Shown one piece after another: positions 1 to 7,820 of a stretch of DNA of 64,000 nt (its first letter is position 1; every line of letters begins with the position of its first letter). A model generated the notes under the pieces. That model was not told where the DNA came from and ran no database searches. It saw only the letters and a program-made list of their open reading frames with translations. The stretch spans positions 1 through 64,000 of the forward strand of contig CANMLW010000015.1 in assembly GCA_947498705.1 (NCBI GenBank). The letters run 5' to 3'. Source of the stretch: an uncultured Aquimarina sp. (GTDB lineage Bacteria; Bacteroidota; Bacteroidia; Flavobacteriales; Flavobacteriaceae). Both the position numbers and the translations under genes were made by a program.

Positions 1-72
1 GCTCCTGTAGCTCCTGTAGCTCCTGTAGCTCCTGTAGCTCCTGTAGCTCCTGTAGCTCCTGTAGCTCCTGTA
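1..72 (-). repeat. Eight perfect 9-bp tandem units encoding Gly-Ala-Thr
   Basis: The plus strand reads GCTCCTGTA eight times without a mismatch and continues past the left edge. On the coding (minus) strand each unit is GGAGCTACA-type, giving one Gly-Ala-Thr triplet. Because the unit is a multiple of three, changes in copy number would alter protein length without shifting frame. Identity at all synonymous sites suggests recent expansion. Confidence 0.95.
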
Positions 73-611
73 GCACCAACAGTACCTATAGTAACAGTAG
101 AACCATCTTCTGCGGTATATTCAAACATACCACCGCCTATATCTATAAGAGTAGAAACCGTTTCTGTAATACTTCCTCCACCATTAGATAAGGATATTGT
201 ATTTCCGGTTTTACTTAAAATTTGAATTTCATTTGTTGGGTCTGGATCTGGATCATTTATTAAAGAAGTTAAATCTACAGATCCTCCGTTTTGAAGAGTA
301 AGTATATTTGTAGCAGGGTTAAAGCTTAAAGCCTGATTGTCATTTCCTGAACATAGACTACTCCAACTATTATTATTGTATTGATAAATGCAATTATCAT
401 CTAGGTTGTATATCAATGCTCCATTTAAAGGAGTAATTGCATTCATTTGAGATGTAGTTACTCTTGTTAAAACAAAAGCCTTGTCTATACTTTCTAATTC
501 TAAAACAGAAGAATTATTAATTTGGTTAGGGTTATCACCAATCTTTACTTGCGCCTTTATATTGGACAAAGTAAAAAGTATGAATATAAGTAGGAGTATT
601 TTTATCTTCAT
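1..611 (-). CDS. Secreted collagen-like (Gly-Ala-Thr repeat) protein, C-terminus outside the window
   Basis: Open reading frame read from an ATG at 611 to the left edge without a stop, so only about 203 residues are visible. Residues 1-20 form a signal peptide (MKIKILLLIFILFTLSNIKA, then QVKIG). A non-repetitive domain of about 155 residues follows; it contains PNQINNSSVLELES and GALIYNLDDNCIYQYNN, a style common at the N-terminus of flavobacterial secreted repeat proteins. It then enters Gly-Ala-Thr triplets at the window edge. Gly-X-Y triplets are typical of bacterial collagen-like surface proteins. Function is unknown; a surface or matrix role is inferred. Confidence 0.75.
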   Translation of the reverse strand, partial: MKIKILLLIFILFTLSNIKAQVKIGDNPNQINNSSVLELESIDKAFVLTRVTTSQMNAITPLNGALIYNLDDNCIYQYNNNSWSSLCSGNDNQALSFNPATNILTLQNGGSVDLTSLINDPDPDPTNEIQILSKTGNTISLSNGGGSITETVSTLIDIGGGMFEYTAEDGSTVTIGTVGATGATGATGATGATGATGATGATG

Positions 612-914
612 ATTTATTGGGGTTTCTAATATATAATGATGATAGCTTTTTTTGCTTTACGGTATTAGCGTAAGTCGTTTATTTTAAAAGCATTTGATTC
701 TGTTAAATATACATTATCAGCTAATATATTAATATTTTGTTAACTACAAAAATATATTTTTTTATCGACAAAACACAATTTTTACCGATAAAACGTATTT
801 TGGTTACTGTGTTGCAATTGTTTTTTCTAATAAAAATGAATAACTAAAAATGTGATAATCCCCATTTTTTTTAAAAAAAGATTCTATTTAATTTTTCTTT
901 TTAAAGAAATCTAA
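612..914. other. AT-rich intergenic region
   Basis: About 300 bases between the collagen-like gene and the tRNA promoter. It holds no reading frame that looks coded and no convincing hairpin with a T-run. It should contain the promoter of the minus-strand collagen-like gene, but no clear -7 box was assigned there. Confidence 0.5.
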
Positions 915-922
915 TACATTTG
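915..922 (+). promoter_or_regulatory. Promoter -7 box for tRNA-Gly
   Basis: TACATTTG matches the Bacteroidota -7 consensus TAnnTTTG. It lies 12 bases before the mature tRNA 5' end, the distance expected for a transcript starting a few bases upstream of the tRNA. A T-rich stretch at 891-900 is in the -33 position but has no clean TTTG. Confidence 0.6.
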
Positions 923-933
923 TCGGAGAAAAT

Positions 934-1006
934 GCGGGAGTAGCTCAGTTGGTAGAGCGTCAGCCTTCCAAGCTGAATGTCGCCGGTTCGAACCCGGTCT
1001 CCCGCT
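934..1006 (+). tRNA. tRNA-Gly (anticodon TCC)
   Basis: A 73-base cloverleaf. The acceptor arm GCGGGAG (934-940) pairs with CTCCCGC (999-1005), with T as discriminator. The D-arm contains the AGTTGGTAGAGC element. The anticodon stem TCAGC/GCTGA encloses loop CTTCCAA with anticodon TCC. The T-arm CCGG-TTCGAAC-CCGG is canonical. CCA is not encoded. It has its own promoter and terminator and is therefore a single-gene unit. Confidence 0.97.
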
Positions 1007-1007
1007 C

Positions 1008-1040
1008 AAAGCTCTTTCATAAATTGACAGAGCTTTTTTT
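1008..1040 (+). terminator. Rho-independent terminator of tRNA-Gly
   Basis: AAAGCTCT (1008-1015) pairs perfectly with AGAGCTTT (1029-1036) around a 13-base loop and is followed by a T-run to 1040. It starts two bases after the mature tRNA end. Confidence 0.85.
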
Positions 1041-1225
1041 ATGCCCATGTTTTTATGATCTAATGGATATAATTATATTCTTGTTCTTCGAAAACAAGAA
1101 GTATGTTTTTTGACGATACTTTTTTGATAAATAATTTACCTTAAGAAAAACTATAAATACTAGTTTTTTATTATGAAGAAGGAAATTTTTTAAACTTGTT
1201 TTACTAATTGTTTAAATAAGCGCTT

Positions 1226-2155
1226 TTGAAAAGACTCGGTTTTTTACTAAAATTTATTGGTTTTGGCCTTCTCTTTTTTTTGATTTATAAAATAGGGTGG
1301 AGGGAAACAATTGATTCTATAAAAAAAATTTCTGCAGGTCATTTTTTGATAGCTCTATTAATTTTATGGGTAGCTTTTTATTTAAAAAGTGTAAGATGGA
1401 GAATCATTTCTATTTCTTATAAGATACAATTGAAAAGCTTTCAGGCCTTTAAAGTTTTTTTTATAGGTCTTTTTTTGGCAAATATTACTCCGGGGCGATT
1501 GGGTGATTTTGGGAGACTCTTATATATTAAAGATGATTTGCCAAGCCAAAAAGTTGGTTGGTCAAGTCTTATTATGGATCGTATTTTTGACCTTGTGTGT
1601 TTGTTGCTTTTTAGTTTTGTTGCTTTACTATATTTCCAAGTGAATTTTGAAATAATACAATTCTCTAAAGATGATTCTGCGTTTTTACTATGGTTAATTG
1701 GACCAGTGTTAATACTGATTATTGTTTTTGTATTTAAAACTAAATTAAAAAGTTTACTGAGTCCCTGGTGGAAAGCTTTTACCTCTCATGATTTGGGTTT
1801 TGTTAAAAGTATTCAAAGTTTTTTGTTGACTTGTTTAAGCATGGTTTTAATATACGGTGTTTTTAACTATATCGCTTTTGTGATGAAAATAGAAATTGAT
1901 CACTTAGGATTGTTTTTAGGAACTTTTGTTTTAGGAATGCTAACGCTTCTACCAATTACCGTACTGGGAATTGGAGTGCGAGAAACTTCTTTGGTATTGA
2001 TTTTTCAATTATATGAGTTGCCAGCACAGGATGCTATTGCTTTATCACTGATTATATTTTTAATACAATTAATATCATTTCTACCTGGAGCTATTTGGTT
2101 TTATTTTTCTCCTATTCAACTAAAAGATCTAAAATCTAAAAAAGAGATTATTTAG
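1226..2155 (+). CDS. YbhN/AglD-type integral membrane protein (lysylphosphatidylglycerol synthase TM family)
   Basis: A 309-residue protein with about eight hydrophobic segments. It shows the family signature ANITPGRLGDFGRLLYI (about residues 85-101) and a second one, LPITVLGIGVRETS (about 235-248). Both fit the UPF0104/LPG-synthase-TM family. Some members modify lipids and others act in glycolipid or isoprenoid export; the substrate cannot be told here. The start is TTG at 1226, because an in-frame stop lies at 1217-1219 and the next Met is near residue 116. No Shine-Dalgarno is visible, as is usual in this phylum. The 3' end overlaps the convergent glycosyltransferase by 8 bases. Confidence 0.75.
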   Translation: MKRLGFLLKFIGFGLLFFLIYKIGWRETIDSIKKISAGHFLIALLILWVAFYLKSVRWRIISISYKIQLKSFQAFKVFFIGLFLANITPGRLGDFGRLLYIKDDLPSQKVGWSSLIMDRIFDLVCLLLFSFVALLYFQVNFEIIQFSKDDSAFLLWLIGPVLILIIVFVFKTKLKSLLSPWWKAFTSHDLGFVKSIQSFLLTCLSMVLIYGVFNYIAFVMKIEIDHLGLFLGTFVLGMLTLLPITVLGIGVRETSLVLIFQLYELPAQDAIALSLIIFLIQLISFLPGAIWFYFSPIQLKDLKSKKEII

Positions 2156-3248
2156 ATAATCTTTCATTATCCTGAATGTCCATCCACATGGCAAACAATA
2201 GTGATTGAAAACCAGAAATGGTTAGAAAAATAAATATGATTAAATAATCTGTTGGTGTTTTTGTATTTGGATCAAAGAAGTTGGCAATTAATTGATAAAT
2301 AAAGTAGCTGTTTATAATCCCAATAATAAAGGCTGACCAATACAATAAATACAGAGGATGAAAACTTCTATATAAATATTTTGTTTGTAGCCTCGTGAAA
2401 AAAGAACGTATTAATAAGAGTAGTATTGGGATTGAAACCTTAATAATGTTCAATTTTGATTTTTCACCAACACCATAGATTGGCTTTATTTTTACTTCAC
2501 GTATAGTGCAAAAGGCTATATTAAGTTTTACCAATAAATCATTTGGCATCCCATATCTTTTATAAATGTCATATAGAGGAACAGAGTTTAAGGCATTGTT
2601 AGAAATAGCTGTATAGCCACTTTGAGTGTCTGATATACCCCAATACCCAGATGCGATTTTGGTAAGTATACTTAGTATTGAATTTCCTAAAAACCGAACC
2701 CTTGGGATAATGACCCAAGCACTCTTGTGAATTAGCCTATTTCCTTTTACATAGTCTATACCTTCATCTACAACAGGTCTGCAAATTGATTCTAACTCAT
2801 CTGGATCCATTTGTCCATCACCGGCCATTACCGCTGTACAATCAATTTCGTGATCTTTACACCACTTATAACCCGTTGCAATTGCAGCACCGACACCTCC
2901 ATTTTCAAGATGTTTAATCACAATAATTTTTTCTTCTTGAGGGTTGGTGTTAAGTATTTCTGAAGGAGTGAATTTTCGGATTTCATCAATGCTTTTTTGT
3001 CTAACTTCGATATCTGCTCTGTTGTAAATATTTGGAGTTATTTTACTTTGAAGTACAGACTGAAGTTTTAATGAAGAAGCGTTATTTTCTAACAGCTTCA
3101 TTACTGTTCCCGAAGTGTCATCTTTGGAAGCATCATCTACAACAATGATTCTGTCTACATAGCTTGGCATACTATCCAAGACCATTTTTATTTGTTTGGA
3201 TTCGTTGTAACAAGGAACGACAACTGCTATGGTTTTGTTATTAAGCAT
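2148..3248 (-). CDS. DPM1-like family 2 glycosyltransferase with C-terminal membrane segments
   Basis: 366 residues. The GT-A fold starts with VVPCYNES (10-17) and the nucleotide-binding VVDDASKDDT (36-45). The metal and catalytic motif is MAGDGQMDPDEL (141-152), followed by VKGNRL and a GISDTQSGY motif. Two hydrophobic segments close the protein (LYLLYWSAFIIGIINSYFIY and IIFIFLTISGFQSLLFAMW). Such enzymes usually load a sugar from a nucleotide onto polyprenyl or dolichyl phosphate. An insert of roughly 50 residues (about 55-108) separates strands that are normally close together. It lies 24 bases upstream (in genomic order) of the GT-C/TPR gene and is probably co-transcribed with it, which fits a donor-synthase plus GT-C pair. 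Confidence 0.8.
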   Translation of the reverse strand: MLNNKTIAVVVPCYNESKQIKMVLDSMPSYVDRIIVVDDASKDDTSGTVMKLLENNASSLKLQSVLQSKITPNIYNRADIEVRQKSIDEIRKFTPSEILNTNPQEEKIIVIKHLENGGVGAAIATGYKWCKDHEIDCTAVMAGDGQMDPDELESICRPVVDEGIDYVKGNRLIHKSAWVIIPRVRFLGNSILSILTKIASGYWGISDTQSGYTAISNNALNSVPLYDIYKRYGMPNDLLVKLNIAFCTIREVKIKPIYGVGEKSKLNIIKVSIPILLLLIRSFFTRLQTKYLYRSFHPLYLLYWSAFIIGIINSYFIYQLIANFFDPNTKTPTDYLIIFIFLTISGFQSLLFAMWMDIQDNERLSK

Positions 3249-3271
3249 TATATGGGGGTTAGTGAGGTTTT

Positions 3272-5230
3272 TTAATTATTAATATTATCGGTTGCCCATT
3301 TTAGATTGTTTTTTGCTAATTGATAATCAGGGCTTATTTCTAGTGATTTTCTACAAGCTTCTTCTGCAAGTTTCCATTTTTTTAATTGATTATATGCTGC
3401 ACACATATTGTTATAAGCTTCTGCATTTTTTGAGTCAATTTTTAATAGCTCCTGACAAGTACTTATTGACATTTGATAGTTTCCTAATTGGTAATACTTA
3501 AGACTGAGTTGTAAGTATAAATCGACATCGCGGTTTGCATTAATCTTATGAACTAGGGTTTTGATTTCTTCTTCTGGTGTTTTAATGCTTTTTGTTATTT
3601 GAGCTAGAAGTTCTTTAGGTTTTGTACTGTTTGGACTTTTTTGAATAGCTTTTTTTATGTAGAGTAAAGCTTCATCATATCTTTTTTGTTGTGCCAAGTA
3701 TCTTCCGTAAAAGAATTCTGGTTCTGAAGAAAAGGAGCTTAAGTTAATCGCAAACTTAAAATGCTCTTCAGCTTTTTGATGATGATTAGTTACACCGTAT
3801 AAAATTCCTAAATTAATATGTAGCGAGTAATATTCTGGTTCTATTTCAAGTGCTTTGTTATAATATTTAAGAGCTGTTTTGTAATTTCCTTTTTCCATTT
3901 GAGTAAGGCCATAATTCATTAGACCCCTTTCATTTTTTGGGCTTTTTTCTGTTACGTCCAACCATAATGATTCTCTCGAATTCCATATCTTGTTTCTATG
4001 TGTCGTTCCGTACGCATGTCCAATAAAAAGTAAGACCATTACGATGAGAATTTTTGTTTGATTTTGTTGAACTATTTTATACTTGTTTACAGCAAGTATT
4101 ATCCCACTAATAGCTGCAATGAAAAGCCCAATAAACGGGAAGAACATTCTATGGTCATTTGCTATTTGAAACAATGGGTTTAAGGTAGTTGGTAATAAAG
4201 CAATGAAAAACCAAGCGATACCAAATGCTATAGGAATTGATTCTTTTTTTAAGGCGGTTTTTATCATTATAAATAACATGCTTAAAATTACGAGTAAACC
4301 AAAAAGTAATTTTATGTTATACCAGGGTTTTATAATTTTTATATCGGGATCAGCACTTAGGTTGACAGGAAGAATAAAGTTTCCTATATAGTGTACAATA
4401 ACATACCATTGCGTACTAATATATTCGAATCTTGTAACTAAATGATTCGTAGAACTTGTGGAGTCGGGGGTTAGGTAATATTGATTAAAAATAAAAAGAA
4501 AAGAAGCAAGTATACCTGCTGGCGCTACTTTTTTTATAATGCTAATTATTTTATGATTTGTGTTGTTTTTAAAATCGGTAATTAGTGTGTGTTCTTCAAA
4601 AAGTAAAATGTATACCAAAAGTATTGGGAAAAACATAACGCCTGTTTGTTTAGTCCATATGCCAATAATCATAGTAATTAGGTATAAATACCATTTTCTT
4701 CCCAACGGATGTATGTAAAGAATTAAAGAAGCAATTATACATAACGTAGAAAAGGAATCAGATCTAGCGCAGATATAGTTAATTGTTTCTGCATTGGCAG
4801 TATGCAAAGCAAACCATGTGGCAGTGCATAAAGCAGCAATTTGAACCCATGGGTATTCAGGAAAAGCAAGTGTATAAATATGTTTTGATAGTATATAAAC
4901 CAGAACAATTAATACTAAAAACCAAAAAAAGATGTGATAATGGTAGTAACTAGAATTTAATCCACCAGCCACAGAATAATCGATAGCATTCATTAGTGTG
5001 ATCATAGGTCGATAAGCTCGATTCGAAGGAAGTGAGCTAAATGTATCTGCATTGGAGAAAAAAGTAGTCCAATTACTAAGATCTTGAATAGATTTATTTT
5101 CAGTAATTGTATGTACATCATCAAAAAAGAAAGGGTTATCAAAATGATTGAAGTACACCAAAAAAGTTACAACCAGTAACACCGATAATGATCCAATTTC
5201 AAATTTTTTAGAACTAAAATATTTGAGCAT
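3272..5230 (-). CDS. GT-C-like membrane protein with C-terminal TPR repeats (TMTC-like)
   Basis: 652 residues. The first 420 or so form a multi-pass membrane domain starting MLKYFSSKKFEIGSLSVLLV. An acidic loop FFFDDVHTITENKSI (34-48) after the first segment is the position of the catalytic acidic residues in GT-C enzymes that use lipid-linked sugars. From about residue 435 to the end come TPR units, with signatures such as NYGLTQMEKGNYKTALKYY and AYNNMCAAYNQLKKWKLAEE. Membrane GT-C plus TPR resembles TMTC-type O-glycosyltransferases. Transfer of a glycan to a protein or polymer outside the membrane is inferred. The last 75 residues are about 60% identical by hand alignment to the end of the protein encoded at 10712-12940. 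Confidence 0.75.
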   Translation of the reverse strand: MLKYFSSKKFEIGSLSVLLVVTFLVYFNHFDNPFFFDDVHTITENKSIQDLSNWTTFFSNADTFSSLPSNRAYRPMITLMNAIDYSVAGGLNSSYYHYHIFFWFLVLIVLVYILSKHIYTLAFPEYPWVQIAALCTATWFALHTANAETINYICARSDSFSTLCIIASLILYIHPLGRKWYLYLITMIIGIWTKQTGVMFFPILLVYILLFEEHTLITDFKNNTNHKIISIIKKVAPAGILASFLFIFNQYYLTPDSTSSTNHLVTRFEYISTQWYVIVHYIGNFILPVNLSADPDIKIIKPWYNIKLLFGLLVILSMLFIMIKTALKKESIPIAFGIAWFFIALLPTTLNPLFQIANDHRMFFPFIGLFIAAISGIILAVNKYKIVQQNQTKILIVMVLLFIGHAYGTTHRNKIWNSRESLWLDVTEKSPKNERGLMNYGLTQMEKGNYKTALKYYNKALEIEPEYYSLHINLGILYGVTNHHQKAEEHFKFAINLSSFSSEPEFFYGRYLAQQKRYDEALLYIKKAIQKSPNSTKPKELLAQITKSIKTPEEEIKTLVHKINANRDVDLYLQLSLKYYQLGNYQMSISTCQELLKIDSKNAEAYNNMCAAYNQLKKWKLAEEACRKSLEISPDYQLAKNNLKWATDNINN

Positions 5231-5491
5231 ATATCTGTTTGATTTTTAATATGTTCAGCTTCAGTCTTTATGTTTTTATTCTGTGAAATTATCCTGAGAG
5301 GAGACCGAATTGGGACTAATATACTATAATTTAAGTTGTTTTTGATACTAATGAAAATGATTATTTATGTTCGTAAGTACTTTGTAATCTTTACTTGATT
5401 TATGAAGTTGAAATAAAATGGAATATTATATATTTTATTATCTTAAACGAAAATTAACTAAATATCATAAAAAAACCACAAACAATACTTG

Positions 5492-6184
5492 GTGAAAAAA
5501 GCAGCAATATCCCAATCAAATTATATTCCCTGGAAAGGATACTTTGATATGATAAATATGGTTGATGTATTTGTAATTTATGATGAAGTTCAATACACAA
5601 AAAATGACTGGCGAAATCGAAATATTATTAAAACTAAGCAAGGTTTAGAATGGATCACAATTCCTGTAAAACAAAACAATCTTAATCAACGTATTGATGA
5701 AACAGAGGTCTTTCTGCCAAAATGGAATGTTAAACATTGGAAAACCATTAAATCAGTTTATGGCAAAGCGCCTTTTTTTAAAAAATACAGCGAAAGATTT
5801 GAAGAGTTGTATTTGAACATAGGGTTCAAAAATCTAAGTGAAATTAACAAGAAATTTATTGATGAAATATGTAATATTTTAGATATAAAAACTCCAATCC
5901 TTAATAGTAGAGAACTTTCTCTTAAGGGGGATGCAAATGAAAGACTGATTGATGCATGCAAAAAGTTAGAAGTTGAAACTTATGTTTCTGGGCCTTCTGC
6001 AAAATCTTATATAAAAAAATCACTTTTTGAACAGAATAATTTGACTATTGAATGGATAGATTACTCTGGTTATCAAGAGTATGAGCAAATGTCAGGTTCT
6101 TTTGAACATGGTGTAAGTGTTTTGGATTTGATTTTTAATAAAGGAGATGACGCTAATAAATTTTTAAAAAGCTTCAATCAATGA
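5492..6184 (+). CDS. WbqC-family protein of a glycan gene cluster
   Basis: 230 residues from a GTG start at 5492. The preceding TTG at 5489 would add one residue, but the family usually begins directly with basic residues and AISQSNYIPWKGYF, so GTG is preferred. The N-terminal AISQSNYIPWKGYFD and YDEVQYTKNDWRNRN are diagnostic of the WbqC (WbqC-like) family found in O-antigen and capsule clusters; its precise reaction is not settled. It opens a plus-strand unit: its stop overlaps the next gene by 4 bases (ATGA), implying translational coupling to the glycosyltransferase. Confidence 0.85.
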   Translation: MKKAAISQSNYIPWKGYFDMINMVDVFVIYDEVQYTKNDWRNRNIIKTKQGLEWITIPVKQNNLNQRIDETEVFLPKWNVKHWKTIKSVYGKAPFFKKYSERFEELYLNIGFKNLSEINKKFIDEICNILDIKTPILNSRELSLKGDANERLIDACKKLEVETYVSGPSAKSYIKKSLFEQNNLTIEWIDYSGYQEYEQMSGSFEHGVSVLDLIFNKGDDANKFLKSFNQ

Positions 6185-7095
6185 AAATATCTGTTGTAAC
6201 TACATTGTATAAATCAGAACGGTTTGTTAGGGAGTTTTATAAGCGAGTTTATAACGTGATATTAGAATTTACAGATGATTATGAAATTATTTTTGTAAAT
6301 GATGGATCTCCTGATTCTTCTGATGAAGAAATTTTATCTCTTAGAAAAGAAAACTCCAAAGTAAAGTTAATTCAATTATCCAGAAATTTTGGTCATCATA
6401 AAGCTGTAATGACTGGGTTGCGTTATGCTTCTGGAGATTATATTTATCTTTTGGATATTGACTTAGAAGAACCTCCAGAATTGTTAAGAGAATTTTATAC
6501 AATCTTAATGCATAACAATGCTGATGTAGTGTATGGCGTTCAGAAAAAAAGGAAAGGAAAATTTTTTGAAAAAATTACTGGAAAATTTTTCTACAAAGTA
6601 TTTAATTTAATGTCAGAAATACCTATTAAAGAAAATATTTTGATGGCAAGATTAATGAATAAGGCATACGTAAATGCCTTGAAACAATATCATGAAAAAG
6701 AGTTGTTTTTAGGAGGGGTGTTTGCCATGGTTGGATATCATCAAGTTTCTATAGAGGTTGATAAAGGGTCACGACCAGATACTACTTATACTTTTAGAAA
6801 AAAAATGAGTCTTTTGGTAAATGCAATTACTGCAACTTCGAATCGACTTTTAATTTATGTCTTTTATTTAGGGTTAATTATAAGCTTTACATCTTTTGTA
6901 GGACTTGTTTATTTTATTATCCGCGCAATTTTTTATAAAGATTACCTTGAAGGTTGGCCATCACTTATAGTTTCTATATGGTTTTTGAGCGGTTTGATAA
7001 TTATTAGTGTAGGTATTTTGGGTATTTATTTGTCCAAAATTTTTAATGAGGTTAAGCAAAGACCTTTAGTTGTTATATCAAAAGTGTATGAATAG
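6181..7095 (+). CDS. GtrB/ArnC-like polyprenyl-phosphate glycosyltransferase
   Basis: 304 residues. The GT-A domain begins VVTTLYKSERFV, has FVNDGSPDSS (39-48) and the metal-binding DIDLEEPPELL (92-102), with LSRNFGHHKAVMTGL in between, all typical of GtrB, ArnC and related enzymes. Two transmembrane helices (about 222-250 and 262-288) follow, as in that subfamily. It would transfer a sugar from a nucleotide donor to undecaprenyl phosphate at the cytoplasmic face, giving a donor for a GT-C enzyme. A candidate user, the GT-C/TPR protein at 10712, is in the same unit. Start ATG at 6181 lies inside the wbqC-like stop. Confidence 0.87.
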   Translation: MKISVVTTLYKSERFVREFYKRVYNVILEFTDDYEIIFVNDGSPDSSDEEILSLRKENSKVKLIQLSRNFGHHKAVMTGLRYASGDYIYLLDIDLEEPPELLREFYTILMHNNADVVYGVQKKRKGKFFEKITGKFFYKVFNLMSEIPIKENILMARLMNKAYVNALKQYHEKELFLGGVFAMVGYHQVSIEVDKGSRPDTTYTFRKKMSLLVNAITATSNRLLIYVFYLGLIISFTSFVGLVYFIIRAIFYKDYLEGWPSLIVSIWFLSGLIIISVGILGIYLSKIFNEVKQRPLVVISKVYE

Positions 7096-7139
7096 TTTTT
7101 TGAAAAAACCAAGATTAAAAACTTTAAACCAAAGTATTA

Positions 7140-7799
7140 ATGAAATGTATTGTAATAGTTGGAACAGGAAATTTAGCAGAAATAGCAATACAATATCTAA
7201 AAAGAGATTTAGATAATCAAATAGTCGCTTTTTCAGTAGAAAAAGAGTATAAAAAAACAAGTAATTTTTGCGGTTTACCTGTAATAGACTTTGAAGAATT
7301 GTCAAAGTTGTTTCCTCCAGAAACAACAGATTTATTAATTGCTATTGGACCCAATAGAGTAAATATGGTAAGACAACGTTTATATCAGGAGGCTAAAAAT
7401 ATGGGGTATAGTTTTATAACATACATAAGTCCTAGGGCAAATGTGTGGAATCCAGATAAGATTGGAGAGAATAGCTTTATTTTTGATGGATGTATTGTTG
7501 AGCCTGAAGCCGAAATTGGAGTGAATACCATTATGTGGTCAGGTAGTCTTGTTGCACATCATTCTATTGTAGGAGATCACTGTTTTTTGGCTCCCTCCTC
7601 TGTAATATCAGGAAAAACAATTGTTAAGAATAATTGTTTTATTGGTATTAATGCCACTATTAGGGATCATATTGTAATTGAAGAAAACTGTATTATTGGT
7701 TGTGGGGCGGTTATAAAAAAGAATACAAAAAAACATGGTGTTTATTCTACTAAGGAAACGAAGTTATATCATGAAAATAGCTTAGAAACAAAGGTTTGA
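7140..7799 (+). CDS. NeuD/PglD-like sugar O- or N-acyltransferase
   Basis: 219 residues. The N-terminal Rossmann-like PglD_N part starts MKCIVIVGTGNLAEIAIQYL. From about residue 95 the chain becomes a left-handed beta-helix of hexapeptide repeats (NSFIFDGCIVEPEAEIGVN, then HHSIVGDHCFLAPSSVISGK and NNCFIGINATIRDHI). This architecture is that of PglD and NeuD, which use acetyl-CoA on amino or hydroxyl groups of sugars. Next to a WecE-type aminotransferase an N-acetyltransferase acting on a 4-amino-4,6-dideoxy sugar nucleotide is the simplest inference, but O-acetylation is not excluded. Confidence 0.85.
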   Translation: MKCIVIVGTGNLAEIAIQYLKRDLDNQIVAFSVEKEYKKTSNFCGLPVIDFEELSKLFPPETTDLLIAIGPNRVNMVRQRLYQEAKNMGYSFITYISPRANVWNPDKIGENSFIFDGCIVEPEAEIGVNTIMWSGSLVAHHSIVGDHCFLAPSSVISGKTIVKNNCFIGINATIRDHIVIEENCIIGCGAVIKKNTKKHGVYSTKETKLYHENSLETKV

Positions 7800-7820
7800 T
7801 TCGTGTAAAATTAATTAAAT

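Noticed and set aside
1..72. Tandem array looked like a CRISPR at first glance
   Set aside because: Units are 9 bp, perfectly contiguous, without spacers, and in frame with a Gly-Ala-Thr repeat of a secreted protein.
3292..3501. Plus-strand frame inside the TPR region
   Set aside because: Antisense to the GT-C/TPR gene, no homology, composition follows the other strand.
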